Part shown: positions 29,757 to 39,484 of the stretch, one piece after another | Position numbering within the stretch: position 1 is the stretch's first letter | Layout: each line of letters begins with the position of its first letter | NCBI GenBank assembly: GCA_016714565.1 | Contig: JADKDM010000034.1 | Coordinates: 1-64,000 of the forward strand | Direction of reading: 5' to 3' | Length of the DNA: 64,000 nt | Source: Candidatus Villigracilis propinquus | GTDB taxonomy: Bacteria > Chloroflexota > Anaerolineae > Anaerolineales > Villigracilaceae | Notes under the pieces: model-generated | What the model was told of the DNA's origin: nothing | Database searches by the model: none | What the model saw: only the letters and a program-made list of their open reading frames with translations | Position numbers and translations under genes: made by a program

Positions 29757-30815
29757 ATGCTTACTGAAAAAACAATTCTTGTCACCGGAGGCACTGGTTC
29801 CCTCGGAAAAGTTCTTGTTAGACGCTTGCTAAAGAATGAGCTCGGTGTCCCTCGGAAGATCATCATTTTTTCGCGCGATGAAGCCAAGCAACACGAAATG
29901 CGCATGAGCTATATGAACAAGCAGGCTGCAACCGATGAAATAATTTTTCGCAATTTTCAAAGAGTGCTGGATTTTCGTATTGGAGATGTCCGCGACTTTC
30001 ATAGTGTGGCTGAAGCTTTACGCGGGGTGGATGTAGTATTTAATGCCGCGGCGCTCAAGCAGGTGCCCACCTGTGAATATTTCCCTTACCAGGCTGTGAT
30101 GACGAATATCGGCGGTCCGGAAAACATTGTCCGTGCCATCCAGGAACTTAATTTGCCAGTTGAGACAGTGGTTGGAGTATCTACAGACAAGGCTTGCAAG
30201 CCTGTAAATGTAATGGGGATGACGAAATCTCTTCAGGAGCGCATTTTTATCCAGGCCAATATGCGCTGTCCGGAAACGCGTTTTATATGTGTGCGGTATG
30301 GCAATGTACTTGCATCGCGTGGTTCAGTGATTCCACTTTTTCATGACCAGATTCGAAATGGGGGACCGGTTACCATTACGACGTCAGACATGACACGGTT
30401 TTTACTTAGCCTTGATCAGGCAGTGGACACAATATTCGCCGCATATAAAGGCGCAAAGCGAGGTGAAACTTATATTCCGCGGGTGCCTTCCGCTAGGGTC
30501 ACGGATATTGCTGCTGCTTTGATTGGCGACAGCCCGGTCAAAATGGTTGTTACAGGTATCCGTCCGGGAGAAAAACTGCATGAGATTCTTATTTCGGAAG
30601 AAGAATGCCACCGCGCTGTAGACCGCGAAAAATATTACGCTATTTTGCCAATGTTGCCTGAATTGCTTGAAGACCAGGAATTTACGCCTGCCTTGAAAAA
30701 TGAGTATTCGTCCGCCGATAATGTTATGTCGCCCGAAGAAGTTGTCAAAATGCTTCACCAATATCAATTAATGCTTAACGACAATCCCCAGGAAGATGGG
30801 GAATTGCTTCGATGA
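29757..30815 (+). CDS. UDP-GlcNAc 4,6-dehydratase/5-epimerase, CapE/WbjB/FlaA1-like
   Basis: Converts UDP-GlcNAc to a UDP-2-acetamido-2,6-dideoxy-4-hexulose, normally with C-5 (and C-3) inversion in the CapE/WbjB/WbvB group. ILVTGGTGSLGKVLVRRLL, IIFSRDEAKQHEM, GDVRDFHSVAEAL, NAAALKQVPTCEYFPYQAV, and STDKACKPVNVMGMTK, where Met replaces the usual SDR tyrosine, as in FlaA1-like enzymes. RYGNVLASRGSVIPLF and SDMTRFLLSLDQAVD follow. 352 residues, short cytoplasmic form without the membrane part of CapD. Overlaps the 2-epimerase start by 4 bases. Confidence 0.92.
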   Translation: MLTEKTILVTGGTGSLGKVLVRRLLKNELGVPRKIIIFSRDEAKQHEMRMSYMNKQAATDEIIFRNFQRVLDFRIGDVRDFHSVAEALRGVDVVFNAAALKQVPTCEYFPYQAVMTNIGGPENIVRAIQELNLPVETVVGVSTDKACKPVNVMGMTKSLQERIFIQANMRCPETRFICVRYGNVLASRGSVIPLFHDQIRNGGPVTITTSDMTRFLLSLDQAVDTIFAAYKGAKRGETYIPRVPSARVTDIAAALIGDSPVKMVVTGIRPGEKLHEILISEEECHRAVDREKYYAILPMLPELLEDQEFTPALKNEYSSADNVMSPEEVVKMLHQYQLMLNDNPQEDGELLR

Positions 30816-31890
30816 AAGTTGTAACTATTTTAGGTACGCGTCCGGAGATTATTCGCCTGAGCCGCGTTATTGAAAAATTGGATGGACTTTGCGACCATCG
30901 TCTGGTTCATACAGGCCAGAATTTCGATTCAACATTAAGCGACATTTTCTTCGATCAATTGGGAGTTCGCCCTCCTGATTATTATATGGGTGTACGGGGG
31001 CATCTTTCGGGGAACAAATCGGACAGATTATTTCTGAAAGTGAAAAAATCCTTCGAAATGAAAACCCTGATCTCCTGCTTCTGCTTGGTGATACAAACAG
31101 CGCCCTTTCGGCTATTGTTGCAAAAAGATTAGGGATAGCGGTATATCACATGGAAGCCGGGAATCGCTGCTATGATGATCGCGTGCCGGAGGAGGTCAAT
31201 CGCCGCATCATTGATCATTCCAGCGATATACTGATGCCATATACGGAACGCAGCCGCCAGAACCTGCTGCGGGAGGGCATTGCAGGGGAGCGCGTCTATG
31301 TGACCGGTAACCCCATTAATGAAGTAATTCAATACTACTCTCCTCAGATTGAAAAATCCATTGTGCTTGCAGAACTGGGTGTGGAAGCTCGAAATTATTT
31401 CCTGGTGACAATGCATCGTGCGGAAAATGTGGATGTAACTGAACGATTAAGCCAGCTCGCTTTGTCGCTTGAACTTTTGCAGAAACAATATGACCTGCCT
31501 GTGATCGTCAGCGCACATCCGCGTACTAGAATGCGAATGAAGGATTTTGGTCTTAATGTTGACAACGAAAAAATTCGTTTTATGCAACCCTTTGGATTTT
31601 TCGATTTTATTACCCTGGAAAAAAATGCAAAGTGTGTGATCAGCGACAGCGGCACCGTGCAGGAGGAATGCGCGATTTTTGGAATTCCAAATGTCACCAT
31701 CCGAGATGTGACAGAAAGACCGGAAACGATTGAGTGTGGCAGCAATATACTAAGCGGCGCTAATTCCGAATTGATATTGCAATGTGTCAAAGTTGTTCTA
31801 AGCCGCAATCCAAGCTGGACTCCGCCCAGGGAATATTTGGCTAAGAACGTTAGCGATATCGTGACCAATATCGTTCTTGGCTACCGATAA
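30812..31890 (+). CDS. UDP-N-acetylglucosamine 2-epimerase-like, frameshifted
   Basis: Non-hydrolysing C-2 epimerase of the WecB/CapG/WbvD family. KVVTILGTRPEIIRLSRVI, VHTGQNFD, then a break in a G run (about 30996-31001). One added G restores GASFGEQIGQIISESE and LLLLGDTNSALSAIVAKR. VYHMEAGNRCYDDRVPEEVNRR, VTGNPI, SAHPRTRMR and SDSGTVQEECAIFGIPNVTIR follow, all family signatures. About 359 codons. As third enzyme of the trio it should invert C-2 of UDP-L-RhaNAc-type intermediates to give UDP-L-QuiNAc, or UDP-L-FucNAc if the reductase is stereochemically different. Confidence 0.9.
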
Positions 31891-32000
31891 CCTGTTTCCC
31901 CATAAGTAGCCAATTCCCCTCTGTTTCTCAAGCCTAAAGTTTTTTATCCCATTCTGCTAAAACAGGTCCGTTTTTTGCCTGCTTGATCTCGTCAAATATT

Positions 32001-33008
32001 ATGTCTTTACCCTCTCCGGCAATTTCAGTAATTATCGTATCCTGGAACAACGAAAAATACCTATTAACCTGTCTGGAGCATCTTTCCGCGCAAACCTTTC
32101 GTGATTTTGAGGTACTAATTGTTGACAATAACGATTCCGAAGATGCCAAATCGGATAACCTTGTAAAAGTTGTTTCTGCTTTTCCCGTGAGAGTTGAGAG
32201 ATTGGGGGAGAATTTGGGCTTTTCTATCGCCAATAATATTGGTGTCCGGCTTGCACGCGGAAAATGGATCGCACTGCTTAATGCGGATGCGTTTCCCGAG
32301 CCGGATTGGCTTGAACAGTTAATGCATGGGGCAGAGACTAATTCCCAGTTTTCATTTTTTACATCCCGTCAAATTCAAGCGAATGACCCTGAACTTCTTG
32401 ATGGTGCTGGTGATGCCTATCATGTGAGCGGGCTCGCCTGGCGCCTTGGATATAACCAGTCTGTAAAAGAGCATGGTCTTCAACAAAAAGAAGTGTTTAG
32501 TGCCTGCGCCGCTGCTGCGATGTATCGTAAGGATGATTTTCTCAAGGTTGACGGCTTTGACGAGGATTATTTTTCTTATTTCGAAGATGTGGATTTAAGT
32601 TTTCGTTTGCGCCTGATTGGCGGGCGATGTTTGTATATCCCCCAGGCTGTGGTTCACCATGTTGGTTCTGCCAGCACAGGGAAAGCAAGTGATTTTTCCT
32701 TCTATCACGGTCATCGAAACCTGGTATGGACCTTTTTCAAGGATATGCCGGGTTTATTGTTTTGGATGTACTTACCCCTTCATATGGTAATGAATATATA
32801 TTTGTCTTTTGCCTTTTTGCTGCGGGAGAATAGAAATGTTGTCTTGAAATCCAAGCTGGCTGCATTTCGTTCACTGCCCGCTATTCTTCGTAAAAGAAAA
32901 CAGGTTCAAAAAATGCGAATAGTCGGTAATAGGGATATTTATCGCGTAATGATTAAAGAAATATTTGCCCCTCATTATGCTTCCCGTGCGCGTACGAAAA
33001 AGGACTGA
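32001..33008 (+). CDS. Family 2 glycosyltransferase (rhamnosyltransferase-like)
   Basis: GT-A inverting glycosyltransferase: ISVIIVSWNNEKYLLTCLEHL, LIVDNNDSED, NLGFSIANNIGVRLARG, LLNADAFPEPDWLEQL (metal motif), then FSYFEDVDLSFRLRLIGGR and YIPQAVVHHVGSASTGK, the features of the WbbL-like group. A hydrophobic helix lies at about residue 255. Start ATG 32001; an in-frame TTG at 31983 is less likely. It ends 2 bases before the next GT2, so the two are probably translated together. Linkage unknown. Confidence 0.87.
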   Translation: MSLPSPAISVIIVSWNNEKYLLTCLEHLSAQTFRDFEVLIVDNNDSEDAKSDNLVKVVSAFPVRVERLGENLGFSIANNIGVRLARGKWIALLNADAFPEPDWLEQLMHGAETNSQFSFFTSRQIQANDPELLDGAGDAYHVSGLAWRLGYNQSVKEHGLQQKEVFSACAAAAMYRKDDFLKVDGFDEDYFSYFEDVDLSFRLRLIGGRCLYIPQAVVHHVGSASTGKASDFSFYHGHRNLVWTFFKDMPGLLFWMYLPLHMVMNIYLSFAFLLRENRNVVLKSKLAAFRSLPAILRKRKQVQKMRIVGNRDIYRVMIKEIFAPHYASRARTKKD

Positions 33009-33010
33009 TC

Positions 33011-33907
33011 ATGAACTCCCTCGGCATCTGTATTGTTACCCGTCAATCCAGGGAGGAAGTGTTGGAATGCCTGACCTCGCTCTTTGAAAAAGGCCAGGGC
33101 GTGGATTTGCAGGTTGTCGTTGTGGATAACAACTCTCAGGACGAAACGATCGAAGAGATCCGCCTTAAATTCCCGAACGTCAACCTAATCCGGAACAATG
33201 AGAATCTTGGATTCTCTCGCGCAGTCAATCAGGGATTGAAGACACTGGATGCGCGGTATTACCTCCTGCTTAATCCCGATACGATCATCCTTGATAATGC
33301 CCTGCAAACGATCGTCCAGTTTATGGAAGATACTCCCCTGGCCGGGATCTGTATTCCCAAAGTATTGAATCGTGATGGCACACTGCAATATCAGTGCCGT
33401 CGGGGAGAAGCCCGCCCGTGGGAGGTTTTCTCATACTTCCTTGGGCTGGCCCGCCTGTTTCCAAAAGATCAACGCTTTACAGGTTACTTGTTGAACCACC
33501 TTGATAATGACCAGATCAATGAAGTGAAGGCGGTTTCAGGCTCCTGCATGTTGATTCGTCGTGAAGTCATTGAACAGATCGGTTACCTGGACGAGCGTTA
33601 TTTTGCCTATCAGGAAGATACTGATTATTGTGTTCATGCGCGTCAGGCAGGCTGGAAGGTGTATTTTGTTCCAACCGCCCGGGTGATTCACTATGGGGGC
33701 AGGGGAGGCTCAGGCGTTAACCCGTACTTTGGCGTGTACCAGTGGCATCGCTCCTATTACTTGTACTATCAGAAAAACCTGGCTAAGGATTATCCCTTTT
33801 GGTTCCACCCGTTTTACTACTTCGCAATGCTGGCCAAGATGGTGATTAATCTTATGGTGGTATTATTGAGCCGTGAAAAAATTGTAGGTACTCGCAAGCC
33901 TTCTTAA
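33011..33907 (+). CDS. Family 2 glycosyltransferase (rhamnosyltransferase-like)
   Basis: 298 residues. LGICIVTRQSREEVLECL, VVVDNNSQDETIEEI, NLGFSRAVNQGLK, LLNPDTIIL (metal motif), GSCMLIRREVIEQIGYLDE and YQEDTDYCVHARQAGWKV. The C-terminal region (WHRSYYLYYQKNL) and a last hydrophobic segment are typical of WbbL-like enzymes. It is the last glycosyltransferase before the priming transferase. A 184-base gap follows with no recognisable gene; its base composition becomes clearly richer in G+C after this point. Confidence 0.88.
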   Translation: MNSLGICIVTRQSREEVLECLTSLFEKGQGVDLQVVVVDNNSQDETIEEIRLKFPNVNLIRNNENLGFSRAVNQGLKTLDARYYLLLNPDTIILDNALQTIVQFMEDTPLAGICIPKVLNRDGTLQYQCRRGEARPWEVFSYFLGLARLFPKDQRFTGYLLNHLDNDQINEVKAVSGSCMLIRREVIEQIGYLDERYFAYQEDTDYCVHARQAGWKVYFVPTARVIHYGGRGGSGVNPYFGVYQWHRSYYLYYQKNLAKDYPFWFHPFYYFAMLAKMVINLMVVLLSREKIVGTRKPS

Positions 33908-34091
33908 CTCTCAAAATAAAATTCTAAAATTTCCCCGGTAGGGAATAAAATTTTTGCGTGTAGGCGCACAGACGGCAGGTTTTATTTTGGAACTTGCCCG
34001 CCGTTTCCGCATGAGATAAGTGCAGGGCGTAGAGGCTTCGTTATTCACATATTACAAAATTTGCTTCAAAAGGTTTTCATAAAACGGAATC

Positions 34092-35155
34092 ATGGGTAAC
34101 CCTTTTTCTCCACTTGTTGTCGGCTTTTTAATAAGCATCATTCTGGGATACCCTGCCATGCTTTTGGCAAACCGATTGAATTTGATCGATATCCCCGGTT
34201 CTGCCTCTCATAAAACGCATGCTTACCCAACGCCGCTGGCTGGGGGTATCCTGCTGACGATTACCCTTGCCGTTACCGTCTTTCTCTTTCGTCAATACCT
34301 GAGCCGTGAGAGTCTTGTAATTTTTTCAGGGGCGGTTGTAATTTTCCTCTTTGGTCTTTGGGATGACTATAAAGGGCTGGGTGCCCGCCCAAAATTGATC
34401 GGCCAATTGATCGCCGCGGCGATTTTGGTCTTGTTGGGGGTGCAAGTCCACTTTATGACATTTTTTGCCGAGGCTGGGCAGATCCCTTTGTTCGTCGCAG
34501 AGACATTGAATATTCTCATTACCCTGTTTTGGGTCGTTGGCATTACCAACGCCATGAATATGATAGATAGCATGGACGGGATCGTAGCCGGCCTCGGGGT
34601 GATTGCTTTTGCCTGTTTTTTTGGCGCCACAAAACTTGCGGATCAGACCGCGCTCGCGGTCTGGTCGGCCGCCCTGTTGGGGATTTGCGCCGGGTTATAT
34701 TTTTGGAACAAGATTGCAGGTAAATTCTTCCTCGGCGATTCAGGCGCGCAAACACTGGGCTTTTTGCTCGCCTCGTTTGGCATCATGTATAATCCCCTCA
34801 ATCGCAGCCCTGAGTCTTCTGGATCGTGCCCATCATGCTGCTGGGCGTCCCGATCTTTGATACCACACTGGTGGTTTTATCCCGCCTCAGGAGAAGACAG
34901 GTAGTAGGGAGCGGCAGGCGTGACCATACCTATCACCGCTTGATCGCTCTGGGTTTTTCGCCAAGGTTTTCCGTGCTGATCACTCACATGGCCTCTTTTA
35001 TTGTGAGCTGCCTTGCCTTCCTGACCCTTTACCTTCCCCCGCTTGTGGCCATGCTATTTTTTGTTCTGACGATATTCTGCGGGGTTGCCGCCCTGCTATG
35101 GCTGGAACGCAAACCGACATTGGATGATCCAATTCAAGGAAAAAATGGTGCATAA
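34092..35155 (+). CDS. Polyprenyl-phosphate HexNAc-1-phosphate transferase (WecA/TagO/MraY family), frameshifted
   Basis: Starts lipid-linked repeat-unit assembly by moving a HexNAc-1-phosphate from UDP to undecaprenyl phosphate. It has about ten membrane helices and the family sites SHKTHAYPTPLAGG, GLWDDYKGLGARPKL (catalytic Asp pair), NAMNMIDSMDGIVAG (NxxNxxDxxDG), FLGDSGAQTLGFLLA, and the late loop HTYHRL. The frame breaks near 34812-34822 (SSxIVPIMLLGVPIFDTTL resumes in the next frame); one missing T explains it. About 354 codons. The ATG of the next gene overlaps its end. WecA and TagO cannot be separated by eye. Confidence 0.87.
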
Positions 35156-37761
35156 AGTTACTGGGTACATCAACCGTTTGAGACAGCCGCACGTATTGCC
35201 GATCCTATACGCAGCCTTTCTGTCACTTGGGGCGTTGGTTACTCTTTTTTCGGTCCTTCAATCAAAGTCCGAGTCTCAGAATGCCTTCCTGCTTGGATAT
35301 TCATTGGAGATGATCCTGCTTGGCTCTGCGATTCTTTTCTTGTTGCTGCTCTTCCTCGCGTTGACCTGGCAGCTCATCCGCCACCCGAAATGGACACGCC
35401 GATTGTGGGACATTACCTTTAACAATCCAAAGGTGAACGCAGCGCTTTTGTGGACAGCGCTTGCTGTTTTTTTAAGTTGCTGGATAATTTTGTTCATGCC
35501 TTTTTTATCGCCTTGGTGAGATGGCGGGATATGTCACAAAGTTGAAATCTGTCATTGTGTGGCTGGCAGTTGTCGGTGCGGTCACGATGCTGCTTGTCAT
35601 CCTTGAACGCGGAAAAGAATCCATCGGTTCGATCTTCCTGGGCAGTAGATATGCGGTTTGGGAGGCGATCGCTATTTTGTTCTTATTTATTTTGGCTGGC
35701 GGGCTTGTTGTTTCCACAGGCATTGGGCTTCAAAACCCCGGGGATTATTGGTATGCTTCCGGCGTACCCGTGCTGGGCTTGCAGATTCTTCTCGCACTAG
35801 CAGCAGGCGCTTTCTTGCTATGGATGGAACCCAAATGGGGGACAAGGTCTCCATACCTGCTTGATGTGCTGATGTGCCTGGGGATATGGCTCGTTACCGC
35901 ATGGCTGTGGGCGCATGAGCCCCTCCAGCCCAATTTCTTCATGCCTGATACGCTTGATAACCTGATGTACCCGTATTCGGACAGCGCCACGTTTGATATT
36001 GGCAGCCAATTTGCACTGATCGGGCAGGGTATTTTCAACGGCCAATATTTTGACCGTGCGCTCTATATTGCGCTCCTCACGTATCTGCACATGCTTTTCG
36101 GGCAGAACATGGATCTGATGATGACGGCACAGGCTGTCATTTTTGCGGTATTCCCTGTGGTGATGTATCTCATTGGCAGGGAGGTGCATAGCCGCGCATT
36201 GGGCGTCTCTGTTGCTGTGTTGATCATATTGCGCGGATTGAATTCTCTGGTCGCTTCAAAGTGGATCGACCTGGCCAGCCCGAAGATGATCTTGACCGAT
36301 TTTGCCACGGCCATTGGTGTTGCCGTTTTTGTTTTCCTTGTTCTTAAGTGGCTGAGAGAACCTTCAAAATGGCATCTTGCCGTGTGGACAGGCAGCGCGC
36401 TTGGCTTGACGATCATGCTTCGGACGCATGTGCTTTTGCTGCTTCCCGTGCTGGTCTTTTATCTATGGATCAAACTGCGCCCGCAATGGAAGGCTGCGGT
36501 TCTTGGAACCGTGTTGCTGATCCTCGGTATGTTGGTTTCCACAACACCCTGGGACTTGAGGAACCGCCCGAACGGCGTTCCCATGTTCTATGTGTACTAT
36601 TACCGCATTGAGGAAGTTCTGCGTGCCCGTTACGGGGTGCAGGGAAGCACTCCCGATGCACAACTTCCAGAAATTGCATCTGTTCACAGCTCCCGAGCTC
36701 AGGTTCAGACCGGAAACTTAACGCGCCAGCGCATTGCCGGTTTGGCTGCTGCGGAGTATTGCGATTCTCAATTATGCAGAATCGTCAACCACTTCTTTCA
36801 CAACTTTATCACTTCATTCCTGTTCCTGCCCACCTCATTTGTATTTGACGACCTTTGGAATACCATAAAACTAAGCACACCCTATTGGAAAAACAACTGG
36901 TTGGGGGAGGGGCTTGGTCTATCAACCGGAATTTTTCTTTTTATAAACATGGCATTGATCTCACTGGGGTTTGGAGCCATGTGGGTGCGTAACAGAATCG
37001 CATCCTTAATTCCTGTAAGTTTTTTCCTTACCTATATCTTTTCCAATGCACTTGCTTTTACATCGGGCGGCCGCTACATTGTCCCAGTTGATTGGATTCT
37101 TGGCCTGTACTATATGGCCGGCTTGCTGCAATTGGTAATTTGGGCGCTAAAGCTCGCAGGATGGAAATCTCCCCCTGAAATTTTATCGTTTGGTGTTGAA
37201 GAAAAGCTGCCTGTGCTTCAATTCCCGCCGCGTTTTTCCGGAATATTTTCCACCCTTGTGATCGTGTTTGCAATCGGTTCATTGATTCCCTTTGCTGAAA
37301 AACCGTTTGAAAGACGATACCCATCCCGCTCCGTAGATGAGACCCTTGTCATGCTGGAACAAAAAGGTATGTTCGAGCAGACCAGTTTTGACAGGCAGGA
37401 CCTTGCTGCGTTCCTGTCTGACCCACAGGCGGATGTTCTTGTCGGCAGACTGCTTTATCCTCGTTATTACCCCGCGGGCATGGGCGAGATGGATCGCCAT
37501 TATCCCTATCGGCCGCTTGCTTTTTCACGCACCGTGTTTATCGTCATCGGCCCCTTTGACGCTGGAAGACAAAACGTAATTATTGAAGGCGCACCATCCG
37601 AATTTTTATCACACGCCTCAGATGTGGTTGTGGTGGGTTGCAAAAACGAACTGAATCTGGATGGCTTGGTTGTCTTCGAATTATCCGACCCCAGCCATGT
37701 TTATGTGCGCTCGCCCGAGCCCGAGTGGAAGTGTCCGCTGCCTTTGCCGCCAGTTCCGTAA
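35145..37761 (+). CDS. Large polytopic membrane protein (GT39/GT83-like), probably split by one frameshift
   Basis: Two frames meet: 35145-35519 (about 124 residues with three hydrophobic segments) and 35521-37761 (746 residues, about ten more). Removing one T from the run at 35500-35505 joins them (FMPFYRLGEMAGYVTKLK), so I treat them as one protein of about 871 residues. The outside loop MPDTLDNLMYPYSDSATFDIGSQFALIGQG contains acidic residues, as in GT-C glycosyltransferases. VLRTHVLLLLPV and NRPNGVPMFYVYYYRIEEVL follow, then a soluble C-terminal domain with LDGLVVFELS. Probable role: a GT-C transferase using a lipid-linked sugar. If the shift is real these are two genes. Confidence 0.7.
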
Positions 37762-37770
37762 ATTTTTATT

Positions 37771-38418
37771 TTAAACAGTCGCGTTGCCTGCCGTCAGTTC
37801 GTCATACTTCCTGCGGACTTCTTTTATATCTTCCCACATCTGGGCTTTGGGAGAACCAGGTTCACGCGATTGGTTTCTCAATAAATACGATGGGTGATAG
37901 ATCGGCATGAGCCAATGGCTTTCGATATTTGTCCACTGCCCGCGCAGGGAGGTAATGCCCGTTTTTTTGAGAATGGATTGGCAGGCCACATTCCCCGTCA
38001 GCAGAATCACAAGTGGGTCAATCAGGCGGGCAATCTCAAGCACGAACGGGCGGTAGTATTCGATCTCCGTATCATTCGGCTTGCGGAACGATTTTCCATC
38101 ATCCCCTGGCGGCATGCGGAACACCGAGTTGGTGATGTACACATCTTGCTCGGGGTCAAAATTCCCCGCCTGCAAAATTTTATCCAGCAATTGTCCCGCA
38201 GGCCCAACGAACGGCTTGCCTTTGATATTTTCCTGCGGCCCCGGTGCTTCCCCGATGATTAACAATTTCGCCTTCGGGTTCCCGCGGCTGATGACCACAT
38301 TCGTCCCTGCCTTCGCAAGCGGGTCATCCTTCATTCCTTTGAGCGCCGTGAGAACATCTTCAAGCGAAGAGAATTGTTTTGATGCACCGAACAGATCTGA
38401 TTGAGTCATTGTCCACAT
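37771..38418 (-). CDS. Uracil-DNA glycosylase, family-4-like, without iron-sulfur cysteines
   Basis: Excises uracil from DNA. The sites match family 4 (UDGa): LLIIGEAPGPQENIKGKPFVGPAGQLLD (water-activating region GEAPGxxE), VYITNSVFRMPP, and HPSYLLR near the C-terminus. 215 residues. Unlike canonical family 4 proteins it has only one cysteine (ACQSIL). The KCRPP-type position reads FRMPP, the following C-x-P reads YRP, and there is no N-terminal C-x2-C, so the usual 4Fe-4S cluster cannot form. It lies downstream of the arabinose genes and is probably unrelated to them. The start at 38418 or at an in-frame ATG three codons later is not resolved. Confidence 0.87.
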   Translation of the reverse strand: MWTMTQSDLFGASKQFSSLEDVLTALKGMKDDPLAKAGTNVVISRGNPKAKLLIIGEAPGPQENIKGKPFVGPAGQLLDKILQAGNFDPEQDVYITNSVFRMPPGDDGKSFRKPNDTEIEYYRPFVLEIARLIDPLVILLTGNVACQSILKKTGITSLRGQWTNIESHWLMPIYHPSYLLRNQSREPGSPKAQMWEDIKEVRRKYDELTAGNATV

Positions 38419-38525
38419 TCTCCAATAAAGATCGAAGATTGATTTGATTGAATGGGATTATATCGTACCGTTCGCCTCATACTTACCCCAGCCTGCCAGC
38501 CATATACATGCATTCCCTCCCCGAT

Positions 38526-38570
38526 TAAATACTGGAGTCCGCAAGTTCAACTTGCGGACTCCAGTATTTA
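38526..38570. terminator. 45-bp near-perfect palindrome
   Basis: Two 22-base arms (left begins TAAATACTGGAGTCCGCAAG) flank a single C. It lies 55 bases beyond the stop of the mutarotase-like gene and 108 bases before the start of the glycosylase gene, both on the - strand. It would fold into a very stable hairpin, so it could end the arabinose transcript or be a mobile palindromic repeat. No long T run follows, which weakens the terminator reading. Confidence 0.6.
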
Positions 38571-38613
38571 AGTAGTAGTGGGTCGTAAATGGTTAGAATT
38601 CCGTCATTGCGAG
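38571..38613. repeat. Dispersed repeat, copy B
   Basis: The 33 bases 38581-38613 are identical to 25138-25170. This copy starts right behind the 45-bp palindrome and ends 12 bases before the stop of the mutarotase-like gene. It also ends GTCATTGCGAG, the same terminus that opens the palindromic element at 42063, so the copies may be fragments of one repeat family. Confidence 0.75.
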
Positions 38614-38624
38614 TAACCTGCCTA

Positions 38625-39473
38625 TCAAACCGTCAAAATTTGTTGTGCGTCTTCTGGCAGAGACTTCATCCCATCAAGCACTTCCCACGTTTCCACGTGC
38701 TCGACCGATGCTCCGGGGTTCAATGTCGTAAGCGGGGCGAGGCTTTCAAGTTCCACAAATTGATCGTTGCAATAGATCTCGACATTGCAGTTGTTGTCAG
38801 GGTAAAGCGCCCCAGTTTGCGCGCCAAATGTCTTGCGGAATAAAACGCCATCCAGCCAATAGGCCAGCCAGCCATGCGGGTTGAAGTAGCCAATCTTGAA
38901 GGGCGGCAATGCATCAGCTTTGAAAATGACATAGTCGTCTCTCAGGCTGAGGCGCGGATCATTGAGGCGCGTGTACGGCCAGAGTGAAATTTGTCGGTTG
39001 GGTAAAAGCCCCGCAGCGTCCACATTCCCAACTGGCATGGGTAAAATCGCCGTGCCGCCCAGACGGAATTGGGTGATCGTCCACGGGGCTAATTCGACAG
39101 GCCAAAGTCCATCGTTGATGAGGGTGTGTGTCAGCGTGGCAGAGGGCCTGTCTGCGGCAAGATGGATTTCGATGCGCTTGCGAATTCCTGTGCCCGGTTC
39201 TGTTTGCGTTTCAAGGATCACACCATTGGGCAGGTCGGTAATTTTCATTTCGCCCGTATCTGGCACGTATGTGCGCGGCATGGCTTCGGGCGAGTGCCAC
39301 AAGCGATGGCCGCCGCGGAAATGAAAGTCGCCCCACGGTGTGTGTATGGGAGGAAAGCTGCTCAAGTCTGCAAGCATGTTGGGCTTGCCAAGGAGAGAAA
39401 GCCCAACGATCCGTTGAGAGGCCGTGAAGTATTCAATTTGCAGAAAATCGTTTTTCAGTACGCGTTTATTCAT
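38625..39473 (-). CDS. Galactose-mutarotase-like protein (DUF4380-like)
   Basis: 282 residues with the beta-sandwich pattern of aldose-1-epimerase-like proteins: a leading NKRVLKNDFLQIEYF, then WGDFHFRGGHRLWHSPEAMPRTYVPD, ATLTHTLINDGLWPVELAPW, and FKIGYFNPHGWLAYWLDG. The classical mutarotase catalytic pair is not obvious, so enzyme activity is uncertain. Encoded 12 bases after the aldo/keto reductase, it is probably the last gene of the arabinose unit and may act on arabinose or an oligosaccharide. No signal peptide. Confidence 0.75.
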   Translation of the reverse strand: MNKRVLKNDFLQIEYFTASQRIVGLSLLGKPNMLADLSSFPPIHTPWGDFHFRGGHRLWHSPEAMPRTYVPDTGEMKITDLPNGVILETQTEPGTGIRKRIEIHLAADRPSATLTHTLINDGLWPVELAPWTITQFRLGGTAILPMPVGNVDAAGLLPNRQISLWPYTRLNDPRLSLRDDYVIFKADALPPFKIGYFNPHGWLAYWLDGVLFRKTFGAQTGALYPDNNCNVEIYCNDQFVELESLAPLTTLNPGASVEHVETWEVLDGMKSLPEDAQQILTV

Positions 39474-39484
39474 TTTTATCCAGG

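Noticed and set aside
35521..37761. Treating the 746-codon frame as a separate gene
   Set aside because: Removing one T from the run at 35500-35505 joins it smoothly to the three-helix part before it; a single gene is more likely, although not proven.
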